9,220 nucleotides of DNA, from assembly GCA_045651865.1 (NCBI GenBank), contig JAZRTC010000151.1, positions 1-9,220 on the forward strand, read 5' to 3'. The position numbers were made by a program, and so were the translations under genes. The notes beneath the pieces are model-generated. The model was given only the letters and a program-made list of their open reading frames with translations, did no database searches and was not told where the DNA came from. Position 1 is the first letter of the stretch, and each line of letters starts with the position of its first letter. This document shows positions 1 to 6,859 of the stretch, one piece after another. Origin of the DNA: RGIG1959 sp045651865 (GTDB taxonomy: Bacteria > Bacillota > Clostridia > Oscillospirales > Acutalibacteraceae).

Positions 1-135
1 ATCTACATTGATCAGGAAGCCCGCTGGGGCAACGAACTGATGACCTATGTCAACGCGAACGACGGCGTGCATCCCCTCAACGGCGGTCACAAGTTGATGG
101 CACAGGCAATTCTGGAAGCAATGGGTCTCGCGTAA
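1..135 (+). CDS. SGNH/GDSL-type hydrolase, C-terminal fragment (5' end outside window)
   Basis: An open frame enters the window at base 1 and stops at TAA 133-135, giving 44 visible residues. The piece contains NDGVHP followed by a helix ending in EAMGLA, which matches the block V (Asp-x-x-His, catalytic Asp and His) and terminal helix of the SGNH hydrolases that follow. It is therefore the 3' end of another paralogue of this tandem family. It ends at GLA, as the lipoprotein paralogue nearly does, and lacks the Trp-rich C-terminal tail of the three dockerin-bearing copies. Whether it carries a dockerin or a lipobox cannot be seen. Only 30 bases separate it from the next gene, so co-transcription is likely. 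Family assignment is firm by similarity to its neighbours; substrate is unknown. Confidence 0.85.
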   Translation: MYIDQEARWGNELMTYVNANDGVHPLNGGHKLMAQAILEAMGLA

Positions 136-165
136 GCGACCCCATGAAATAAAGGAGAGAGAACC

Positions 166-1695
166 ATGAAACGAATCCTGGCAATTTTGATGACGCTTGC
201 CGTGGCGGCGATGCTGTTTGCATCCGTGCCGATGACAGCGCTTGCCGCGGGCAAGGGCGACTACAACAATGACGGTCGCCTCAATACCCTTGATGCGCGT
301 GCAATGCTCAAGGGTCTGCTCAACGACACAAAAATGACCAACCAGCAGGTCTGGTGGGGCGACTACGATATCGACGGCGCGATCGGCACGAACGATGTGC
401 GTGCGATGCTCACCGAACTTCTCGATACGGTAGGTTCCCCGGCAATTGATTATGCCAAGCCCACGGGTGAGGATTACTGGGGTGAAAACTCCGTCAATGT
501 GCTGGGTGACAGTATCTCGTTCGGCGTCGGCACCTCGAATGATGCTACGAGCGACGGATCGTCCTCTTCGTTGTACAATATGACCGGCGGCATCCCCGAG
601 CGCAGCTATGTCAGCTTTGTCAAAAAGGCTGTGCAGGCGGCAAACGACGGCAAGATGAACTACGGCTTTACCTCGGCATACACCACGGCATGGCCGGGTG
701 TCGGTCGTTCGGAAGAGATCCACTACTGGCCCGCCCGCTCCAATAAGTCGGATGGCACCACGGCGTGGAACTGCGACGATAACGATGACGGCAATCGCCT
801 GACCTCGATCGGTATGACCTCGACCACCGCTTGGTCGACCATCACCTACAAGCTTCGTAAGGCGTATGTCAACGAATACAAGTATTTCTGTGTGTATTAT
901 CAGTGTGAGCCCAATGGTGCATATTTCTGTGTTGCGGACGGCAACGGCGGCGAGGTCGCGGATGTCAACGGCAGCAAGAACTATGTGGCTACCGCTTCCA
1001 CCGACGGCAGTTCCACCACCAAGCGCACGGCGTTCTACCCGCTGGCGGGCTGCAAGAAGGATTCCAACGGTTCGCCGCAGATCACCATTTGCCACGACGG
1101 CCGTGAAGGTCAGCCTGTTACCATCACGGGTATCGGCTACTACAAAGAGTTGCCCAAAGCGGACAATGCTGACGGCTATGTGACTTTCAACAGCTTCACC
1201 CGCGGCGGTATCAGCCTGATCAACCTTTCCGACGATGTGCTTGATAAGGCGACTTCGGCAGATACCTTCATCATGGGTCTGGGCTTCAACGACTTCAACT
1301 TCAACCACAAGCGCGTCAACCAGGGCGAGTTCGCGGCGAAGATTGATACCCTTATCCGTCTTTGCAACGAAAAGGGTACCAAGGTTATCGTCAATGACTA
1401 TGTCTGGAACAACCCCGTGTTGTCGGCAAATTGGGCGGAATCGCAGGCAAGCGCACACGCGATCGTCAAGAGCGAGCTGAAGCGTTTTGCACGCGAGACG
1501 GGCGGCATCCTTGTTGACCAGCAAGCTATCTGGGGTGACGCGATCATCGATTCGATCAACAACAAGCAAGAGATCGGCGCTAACAGCTCGATGACCACGG
1601 GTGACAACATTCACCCGAACCATGCCGGCCATAAGATGATCGCAAAGGCGATTGTCGAAGCCATGGGTCTTGAATGGACCGAAGATTGGACCTGA
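166..1695 (+). CDS. Secreted dockerin-bearing SGNH/GDSL hydrolase (paralogue 1, 509 aa)
   Basis: Predicted secreted serine ester hydrolase. Residues 1-28 are a signal peptide ending TALAA. Residues about 31-88 are a type I dockerin with two calcium loops: D32, N34, D36, D43 and D66, D68, D70, D77. The SGNH domain follows from about residue 108. Block I is GDSIS with nucleophile S116, block II is probably NSFTRGG (G347/G348), block III is GFND (N375), and block V is DNIH with D480 and H483. About 230 residues of beta-rich sequence separate S116 from block II, far more than is usual. It ends in the tail EWTEDWT shared with two neighbours. The start is set by AAAGGAG at 151-157, 8 bases upstream. 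Compared with paralogue 3 it has a longer Ser-rich loop (about residues 125-142). A dockerin implies attachment to a cohesin scaffold; carbohydrate de-esterification is the likeliest role, by inference. Confidence 0.9.
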   Translation: MKRILAILMTLAVAAMLFASVPMTALAAGKGDYNNDGRLNTLDARAMLKGLLNDTKMTNQQVWWGDYDIDGAIGTNDVRAMLTELLDTVGSPAIDYAKPTGEDYWGENSVNVLGDSISFGVGTSNDATSDGSSSSLYNMTGGIPERSYVSFVKKAVQAANDGKMNYGFTSAYTTAWPGVGRSEEIHYWPARSNKSDGTTAWNCDDNDDGNRLTSIGMTSTTAWSTITYKLRKAYVNEYKYFCVYYQCEPNGAYFCVADGNGGEVADVNGSKNYVATASTDGSSTTKRTAFYPLAGCKKDSNGSPQITICHDGREGQPVTITGIGYYKELPKADNADGYVTFNSFTRGGISLINLSDDVLDKATSADTFIMGLGFNDFNFNHKRVNQGEFAAKIDTLIRLCNEKGTKVIVNDYVWNNPVLSANWAESQASAHAIVKSELKRFARETGGILVDQQAIWGDAIIDSINNKQEIGANSSMTTGDNIHPNHAGHKMIAKAIVEAMGLEWTEDWT

Positions 1696-1728
1696 TTTGT
1701 AAACCGTCTCCGTTTTGGGGGAGTGTTT

Positions 1729-1776
1729 GCAGGGCGCACAGACGATTGTGTGCCGCGGGCGGCTGACAGTTGCCCA
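1729..1776 (+). repeat. Double-hairpin intergenic repeat, copy 1 (degenerate)
   Basis: This lies in the gap between paralogues 1 and 2. One hairpin pairs GCACA (1736-1740) with TGTGC across a short loop. The second pairs GGGCGGCT with AGTTGCCC around GAC, an 8-bp stem containing two G-T wobbles. The segment GCCGCGGGCGGCT is identical to that in the copy at 3311-3359, and the flank just before it also matches, with TAAACC and CTCC followed by a T/G-rich stretch. The outer GTAGGG/CCCTAC arms seen in copy 2 have decayed here. It resembles small palindromic intergenic elements common in Clostridia, but no family was confirmed. It may affect mRNA processing or stability between the two genes. Confidence 0.6.
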
Positions 1777-1805
1777 TATTTTCTCGCGTAAGTTCCATAA
1801 AAGCA

Positions 1806-1811
1806 GAGGAG
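1806..1811 (+). promoter_or_regulatory. Shine-Dalgarno site fixing the start of paralogue 2
   Basis: GAGGAG lies 8 bases before the ATG at 1820. The frame is open back to 1715, but only the 1820 start has this site and yields an immediate signal peptide (MKQILAIL). The leader GAGGAGAGAGAAC nearly matches that of paralogue 1, so the ribosome-binding region was duplicated with the gene. Confidence 0.85.
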
Positions 1812-1819
1812 AGAGAACG

Positions 1820-3280
1820 ATGAAACAAATTCTGGCAATTCTGGCGGTTATGTCCGTCGTGGCGATGCTGTTTGCATCCGTGCCGATGACGGCGCTTGCC
1901 GCAGGCAAGGGCGACTACAACGGCGACAAAACGCTCAATACCCTCGATGCGCGTAAGATGCTTAAGGATCTGCTGGCCGGCAAGAAACCGAGCCAACAGC
2001 AGATTTTCTGGGGTGATTACGACATCGATGATGCGATTACCACGGGCGATGTGCGTATGATGCTCACCGATCTTCTGGATACCGCAGGCACAAGCGCTGT
2101 CAACTATGCCAACCCCACGGGTGAGGATTACTGGGGTGAAAACTCCATCGCTGTTCTGGGCGACAGTATCTCGTTCGGTGCCAAAGCGGACGATCCGCTT
2201 CCCGAAAACACCTATGCAGGTTACCTGAAAAAGGCTGTGCAGAAGGCAAACGGCGGCAAGCTGAACTACGGCTTCACCTCGGCGTATCCGACAAGCTGGT
2301 CTTCCAACCGTGCGGATGAAATCCATATGTGGCCCGAACGCTCCAAAACGGCGGACGGCAAAAACGCATGGGTCTGTGACAAGGAAGATCTGCCTTCGGG
2401 ATGGAATACGGACAGCGGCACGCGTCTGACCTCTGTTGCGATGATGTCGTGGACACCGTGGGCGACCATTACTTACAAGCTTCGCCCGCAATACGCGAAC
2501 AGCTACAAGTATTTCTGCGTGTATTATCACACCCAGCCCGGCAACGGCTCGTTTGCGCTTGCCGACGGTGCTGGCGGCGAGGTTCCCTATGCGGACGGTA
2601 CGGAAGGCGCCTACATCTCGACCGACAATACCGTAGAAGAAACCAAACGCACAAAGTTCTTCAAACTGTCCGATTGCCCGAAGGACGAAAACGGCATCCC
2701 GAAGATCATCATCTGCCACAACGGCGATACGCTTCCCGTTGTGATCACGGGTATCGGTTATTATAAGGAACTGCCCCAGGCGAACAACGCCGACGGCTAT
2801 GTCACCTTCAACAACTTCACCCGCGGCGGTATGCGTTTCTGCTACCTGAGCGACACGGTGCTTCGTCAGGCGGCTTCTGCCGATACGCTGGTCTTCTCGC
2901 TCGGCTACAATGACGCACACTACGGCAATATGCCCGACGAAAGCTTCAGTAAGGCGTATTTCACGGAGCGTATCGACTTTATGATTGACCTGTGCAACAA
3001 AAACGGCACCAATGTGATTGTCAACAACACCACCTGGCCCGATATGCAGACCGAACCCGCAAAGTCGAACATTGCGTTCGTACATTCCGAGCTTCGCCGT
3101 CTTGCCAGAGAGACGAAGGGCATTTATGTGGAGCAGATCAAGATTCACGGCGACGCGCTGTGGGAGCAGATCTGGGCACCCAACGGCGACGGCGTCCATC
3201 CCGGTTCGAACGGTCAGAAGATGATGGCAAAGACGCTCGTCGAAGCCTTGGGTCTTGAATGGACCGAGAGCTGGACCTGA
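1820..3280 (+). CDS. Secreted dockerin-bearing SGNH/GDSL hydrolase (paralogue 2, 486 aa)
   Basis: Same architecture as paralogue 1: signal peptide (1-28), dockerin (about 31-88), SGNH hydrolase domain with a beta-rich insertion, and C-terminal tail EWTESWT. Dockerin calcium positions are D32, N34, D36, D43 and D66, D68, D70, D77. Loop residue 6, normally Gly, is Lys37 in the first loop and Asp71 in the second, so calcium loops are slightly off consensus. Catalytic elements are GDSIS (S116), NNFTRGG (block II), GYND (N364) and DGVH (D457, H460). The signal-peptide region is almost identical in DNA to that of paralogue 1 (57 of 59 bases over 1862-1920), which shows recent duplication or gene conversion. 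The protein is expected outside the cell, docked to a cohesin. Ester hydrolysis is supported by the motifs; substrate is unknown. Confidence 0.9.
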   Translation: MKQILAILAVMSVVAMLFASVPMTALAAGKGDYNGDKTLNTLDARKMLKDLLAGKKPSQQQIFWGDYDIDDAITTGDVRMMLTDLLDTAGTSAVNYANPTGEDYWGENSIAVLGDSISFGAKADDPLPENTYAGYLKKAVQKANGGKLNYGFTSAYPTSWSSNRADEIHMWPERSKTADGKNAWVCDKEDLPSGWNTDSGTRLTSVAMMSWTPWATITYKLRPQYANSYKYFCVYYHTQPGNGSFALADGAGGEVPYADGTEGAYISTDNTVEETKRTKFFKLSDCPKDENGIPKIIICHNGDTLPVVITGIGYYKELPQANNADGYVTFNNFTRGGMRFCYLSDTVLRQAASADTLVFSLGYNDAHYGNMPDESFSKAYFTERIDFMIDLCNKNGTNVIVNNTTWPDMQTEPAKSNIAFVHSELRRLARETKGIYVEQIKIHGDALWEQIWAPNGDGVHPGSNGQKMMAKTLVEALGLEWTESWT

Positions 3281-3310
3281 TTTATAAACCATCTCCTTTT
3301 GGGAGTGATT

Positions 3311-3359
3311 GTAGGGCGCGCAGATCTCTGCGCCGCGGGCGGCTAATAGCCGCCCCTAC
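3311..3359 (+). repeat. Double-hairpin intergenic repeat, copy 2 (intact)
   Basis: A 49-bp element in the gap between paralogues 2 and 3. Terminal arms GTAGGG (3311-3316) and CCCTAC (3354-3359) are inverted. Inside are two perfect hairpins: GCGCAG/CTGCGC around ATCT (3318-3333), and GGGCGGCT/AGCCGCCC around AAT (3337-3355). The layout suggests a three-way junction, although the outer arm and second hairpin share two bases. A diverged copy sits at 1729-1776. It looks like a REP- or MITE-like clostridial palindrome; no transposase is present, so any mobility would be in trans. Confidence 0.7.
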
Positions 3360-3394
3360 TTTCTTTATAGCCTCAAAAATACCGAAAACGGCAT

Positions 3395-3435
3395 ACCGCC
3401 TGCGGGCGGTTGCCATCCCGCCGCTTTTTGCGGCG
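3395..3435 (+). other. Two further GC hairpins in the leader of paralogue 3
   Basis: ACCGCC (3395-3400) pairs with GGCGGT (3405-3410) around TGCG, and CGCCGC (3419-3424) pairs with GCGGCG (3430-3435) around TTTTT. These precede the Shine-Dalgarno at 3454 and lie in a stretch with no counterpart upstream of paralogues 1 or 2. The T run is in the loop, not after the stem, so this is not a classical terminator. Function is not evident; a remnant of another palindromic repeat is possible. Confidence 0.5.
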
Positions 3436-3453
3436 ACAGGAACGATTTTGTTC

Positions 3454-3458
3454 AGGAG
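3454..3458 (+). promoter_or_regulatory. Shine-Dalgarno site fixing the start of paralogue 3
   Basis: AGGAG lies 7 bases before the ATG at 3466. The frame is open back to 3259, but the upstream part crosses the hairpin repeats and overlaps the end of the previous gene; translation from 3466 begins directly with a signal peptide (MKKLLAMCM), so this is the real start. Confidence 0.85.
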
Positions 3459-3465
3459 TGATACT

Positions 3466-4878
3466 ATGAAAAAACTGCTTGCCATGTGTATGATCGTGTG
3501 CATCCTGCTTGCCGCAGTGCCGATGACGGCACTTGCCGGAGGCAAGGGTGATATGAACAGCGACGGTACGATCAACACAACGGATGCCCGTGTGATGCTC
3601 AAAGCGATGCTGAAGGGCGAGAGATTTACACAACAACAAATCTGGTGGGGCGATTACACGGTGGATGAAGCGATCGATACCGCCGATGCCCGCATCTTGC
3701 TCAAAAATGTATTAGGAGGCGGAGCTGTGAGCGCTGTGAATTATGCCAACCCCACGGGCGAAAACTATTGGGGTGAGCGTGCCATCACGCTTCTGGGTGA
3801 CAGCATTTCCTTCGGTGTCGGCGCATCCGACCCGCTCCCCGAGACCAGCTATGTCAGCTATGTTAAAAAAGCCGTGCAGGCAGCCAACGGCGGCAACCTC
3901 AACTACGGTTTCACCTCCGCGTACGCAGGGCATTGGCAGCCGAACAACCATGCGTTCGAGCTGCATTCGTGGCCGACGCTCAGCACCTTTGCGAACGGCA
4001 CCTCGCATTGGAATTGCGACAACATCGACAAAGGCACGCGTCTGATGTCGGTGGCGATGATTTCCTCGACCCCGTGGTCGACGGTGACTTACACCTTGCG
4101 TCAGGCGTACGCGAAGAAGTATGATTATTTCTGCGTGTATTACCATGTTGAACCCAATGCGGGCGGCTTTGTGGTTGCGGACGGTAAAAACGGCGAGGTC
4201 GCGGATATCAACGGCTCCAAAGCGATCATTCAGACGGCAAGTGCCGACTCGTCGGAATACACCACGCGCACGGCGTTTTATCGCCTGAGCGATTGCCCGA
4301 AGGATGCAAACGGTCTGCCCAAGATCATCCTGTGCCACGACGGCTCGAACGCACCCGTGTCCATTACGGGCATCGGCTATTATAAGGATATCACCGACAA
4401 CGGCATTACCTTCAACAGCTTTACCCGTGGCGGACTCAGCCTCATTAAAACCAGCGACAAGGTGCTTGAGCAGGTGGCAAAGTCGGATACGCTGATCTTT
4501 GCGCTCGGCTACAACGATACGGCATCCTTCAGCAGTCAGGTGCTTGCCGGCGAATTCACAGCGAAGATCAACTACCTCATCAAGCTGTGCAAGGCAAATG
4601 GCACGCAGGTCATCGTCAACGATGTGACCTGGCATCAGGACTTTGATGCGGCAGGCAAGATCCTGCAGGCGCAGACGCTTGTCAGAAGTGAGCTTCGCCG
4701 CTTTGCCCGCGAAACGGGTGGTATCTACATCAACCAACCCGAATTGCTCGGCGATGCGATCCTGAACGATCTGAATACCAAGGGTGACGGCATTCACCCC
4801 TCGTCGGACGGCATGCGTCTTGTGGCGAAAAATGTTGTGTCGGCGATGGGACTGACCTGGACAGAGGAGTGGACCTGA
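3466..4878 (+). CDS. Secreted dockerin-bearing SGNH/GDSL hydrolase (paralogue 3, 470 aa)
   Basis: Signal peptide of about 24 residues (ends TALAG), then a dockerin at about 27-84 and an SGNH hydrolase domain from about residue 105. The first dockerin loop is complete (D29, N31, D33, D40). The second has Thr65 in place of the usual Asp/Asn (D63, T65, D67, D74), so calcium binding there may be weaker. Catalytic elements are GDSIS (S113), NSFTRGG, GYND (N350) and DGIH (D441, H444). The beta-rich insertion between blocks I and II is present, and the protein ends in TWTEEWT. Its 5' DNA is more diverged from paralogues 1 and 2, and its leader is longer. The stop lies one base before the ATG of the lipoprotein gene, so the two are translationally linked. 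Likely role is extracellular ester hydrolysis on a scaffold; substrate unknown. Confidence 0.9.
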   Translation: MKKLLAMCMIVCILLAAVPMTALAGGKGDMNSDGTINTTDARVMLKAMLKGERFTQQQIWWGDYTVDEAIDTADARILLKNVLGGGAVSAVNYANPTGENYWGERAITLLGDSISFGVGASDPLPETSYVSYVKKAVQAANGGNLNYGFTSAYAGHWQPNNHAFELHSWPTLSTFANGTSHWNCDNIDKGTRLMSVAMISSTPWSTVTYTLRQAYAKKYDYFCVYYHVEPNAGGFVVADGKNGEVADINGSKAIIQTASADSSEYTTRTAFYRLSDCPKDANGLPKIILCHDGSNAPVSITGIGYYKDITDNGITFNSFTRGGLSLIKTSDKVLEQVAKSDTLIFALGYNDTASFSSQVLAGEFTAKINYLIKLCKANGTQVIVNDVTWHQDFDAAGKILQAQTLVRSELRRFARETGGIYINQPELLGDAILNDLNTKGDGIHPSSDGMRLVAKNVVSAMGLTWTEEWT

Positions 4879-4879
4879 T

Positions 4880-6055
4880 ATGAAACGGTTTTTAGCAATC
4901 GGCATTGCGTGTGTCGTGCTGATGACCGCCTTTGCGGGATGCGGCGAAAAGCCGTCCTATGAAGCGGTCAACACCGATACGGTGGATGTCACGGCGACCG
5001 ATGTGTTCGGTGAACATTCGATCACGGTGCTCGGCGACAGCATCTCGCACGGCGCGGCATCGGTGGATATTCACGAAAAAGGCTGGGTCGCACTTGTCAA
5101 AGCTCGCATCAACGAGCTGACGGGTGACAACAACTACGGCTTCACCTCCGTGGAGGGTACGCTGTGGGGACAAACCAAGAGTTATGAGCTTCACGAATTC
5201 CCCGAGACCGAGGAAGGCTTCAAAAACCGCGGTGACGCAGGCAAAGGCTGGACGGAATACCGCACCGCCGAACTGCTTGGCACCAAAGGTCTTGGCAGCA
5301 GTGTCAAGGACGCAACGCTCACCTTCACAGCAAAAGAGCATTACAAATATTTCTATGTCTATTACGAAGCGGGTGCGGATTACGGCACCTTTGAGGTGTA
5401 CGACTCGGCAGGCGAGATGCTGATGGATGTCGACGCGTCCAAGGGTGAAGGTTATTCCCGCACCGAGCCGATCGAACTGCCCGAGGACAACAAGATCATC
5501 CTGAAAGCCACCTCCGACAAAGAGGTTATCTTCACGGGTATCGGCTATTACAACAAACCCGACGGCGTGGTCGTGAGCAACTATGCCAACAGCGGTCTTC
5601 AGCTGGCAGGCACCGGCAAAGCTTCCGACGGCAATATGACGGGACTGGATGAAAAGTTCCTCGATATGGCAACCAAGTCGGGCACGCTGATCTTCGCCAT
5701 CGGCTATAACGATGCGTATTTTACGACCGATATGGATGTGTTCGCCGAAAAGATCGATTATCTCATTGAAAAGGTGAACGAAAACGGCACCAAGCTGATC
5801 GTCAGCGATTGTGTGTGGGATAAGAGCGGCGGCGACAAGCTCGCACAGCTGCGCACACCCCGCGTCTCCAAAGTCAAGGCACAGCTCAAGCGTCTTGCCG
5901 AGGAAACGGGCGGTGTGTATGTGGAGCATCAGGCGATTTACGGCGATGCCATTCTCGAGACACTTGGTGACGGTGTTCACCCGAATGCCGACGGCCACGC
6001 GATGATGGCGAACGCGATTCTTGAGGCCATGGGTCTTGCGGAGGGTGAAGGATGA
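4880..6055 (+). CDS. SGNH/GDSL hydrolase lipoprotein (paralogue 4, 391 aa)
   Basis: N-terminal lipoprotein signal: a charged start (MKR), a hydrophobic stretch, then FAGC with lipid-attachment Cys21. No dockerin follows; a short linker (22-45) leads straight into the SGNH domain. Motifs are GDSIS (S54), NYANSG (block II, N234-G239), GYND (N277) and DGVH (D364, H367). The segment between blocks I and II is about 180 residues, a shorter version of the insertion in the dockerin copies, sharing NYGFTS (85-90), YKYF.VYY and FTGIGYYN. It lacks the conserved cysteines of that insertion and the Trp-rich tail. It starts one base after the previous stop, with its Shine-Dalgarno (AGGAG, 4865-4869) inside that gene. 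It should act on the outer face of the membrane, perhaps finishing products released by the docked enzymes (inference). Confidence 0.9.
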   Translation: MKRFLAIGIACVVLMTAFAGCGEKPSYEAVNTDTVDVTATDVFGEHSITVLGDSISHGAASVDIHEKGWVALVKARINELTGDNNYGFTSVEGTLWGQTKSYELHEFPETEEGFKNRGDAGKGWTEYRTAELLGTKGLGSSVKDATLTFTAKEHYKYFYVYYEAGADYGTFEVYDSAGEMLMDVDASKGEGYSRTEPIELPEDNKIILKATSDKEVIFTGIGYYNKPDGVVVSNYANSGLQLAGTGKASDGNMTGLDEKFLDMATKSGTLIFAIGYNDAYFTTDMDVFAEKIDYLIEKVNENGTKLIVSDCVWDKSGGDKLAQLRTPRVSKVKAQLKRLAEETGGVYVEHQAIYGDAILETLGDGVHPNADGHAMMANAILEAMGLAEGEG

Positions 6056-6810
6056 AACTGCAAAAGCAATCCTATGAACACGAAGGGTCTTCTACACCCG
6101 TGATGGGACTGAAGATCTTTGGTTACAGTGTGCTTGCGGGCATTATGGCGCTGTTTCTCTATTTCTCCATGACCCTTCTGATAAACGGCGCATTGCAGAC
6201 TCCTGTTGCCTACCGCGTGTATGAAGTCGTGGACGGCGAGCAGGTGCTGGTGCAGGAGATGACCTGGGAGGAATTCACCGCAATGGATCCCGAGGAGTTG
6301 ATCGTCAAGGACGACAGCCGCTTTTCGGGCGAGACGGTAATGGGGCCGAAAAACGCGGTGTGCGCGGCATTGATGGTGGGTGCGAAGGTGCTCACGCAAG
6401 GGTTGATGCTGTTTGTGCTTGTGGCACTGTGCGGCTACTATGTGTGGGCAGAGGGCGACCGCGACCGCAATCTTGTCAAGCATCACGACCGCAAGGCAAC
6501 ACCGCTTCGCGGACTGTGGATCGGCGTGATCGCGGCAATCCCGTCACTTGTCCTGTACGGACTTCTTGTTCTGGGCAAGCTCGGCATCTTTGCGGCGGAC
6601 AGCGTGCAGGGCGTGTACCGCATGCTCAATCCCGTGTTCACGCCGCTCGTGCTGGCGATTATGCCCACGGATGTCTATCCCGCGACGGCAATCACGGGCG
6701 TGCAGATGGCGCTGCTCTTCCTGCTTTGTCTGGTGCTTCCCGTGACCTGCGCAGTGGCATATCCGCTCGGCTATCACCGCGTGTTCAAAAAGAAGAAAAA
6801 GAAAGCATAA
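6052..6810 (+). CDS. Multi-pass membrane protein of unknown function (252 aa)
   Basis: I do not recognise the family. The protein has about four membrane segments, roughly at residues 22-47, 106-132, 154-175 and 211-238, with a possible weak one near 190-205. Between the first two is an acidic region of about 58 residues predicted outside the cell. Basic stretches (about 136-153 and the terminal run of lysines) fit the inside, giving an N-in, C-in topology. There are no transporter nucleotide-binding, kinase or protease motifs that I can see. The ATG overlaps the stop of the lipoprotein gene by 4 bases (ATGA) and is preceded by GGAGGG (6040-6045), so translation is coupled. The context suggests a partner of the lipoprotein enzyme, but no direct evidence shows this. 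It is the last gene of the operon. Confidence 0.8.
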   Translation: MKLQKQSYEHEGSSTPVMGLKIFGYSVLAGIMALFLYFSMTLLINGALQTPVAYRVYEVVDGEQVLVQEMTWEEFTAMDPEELIVKDDSRFSGETVMGPKNAVCAALMVGAKVLTQGLMLFVLVALCGYYVWAEGDRDRNLVKHHDRKATPLRGLWIGVIAAIPSLVLYGLLVLGKLGIFAADSVQGVYRMLNPVFTPLVLAIMPTDVYPATAITGVQMALLFLLCLVLPVTCAVAYPLGYHRVFKKKKKKA

Positions 6811-6848
6811 AAAAAGGACGGTTGCTTTAAAAAGCAACCGTCCTTTTT
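6811..6848. terminator. Strong bidirectional Rho-independent terminator
   Basis: A run of A and GGACGGTTGCTTT (6811-6828) is followed by its exact complement AAAGCAACCGTCC and a T run (6831-6848). The stem starts directly after the stop codon at 6810 and has T runs on both strands. It closes the SGNH operon and also serves the minus-strand gene that ends at 6860. Confidence 0.95.
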
Positions 6849-6859
6849 TACAAGGGATA

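Noticed and set aside
1580..3292. A 570-codon open frame on the minus strand opposite paralogue 2, and similar long ones at 3712-4905 and 4892-5998
   Set aside because: They lie opposite clear SGNH genes whose catalytic motifs, signal peptides and ribosome-binding sites are intact. The antisense products have no recognisable domains, and their openness follows from the codon bias of the real genes.
3419..3435. Rho-independent terminator between paralogues 2 and 3
   Set aside because: The T run is inside the loop; no T run follows the stem, and the downstream genes continue the same family at operon-like spacing.
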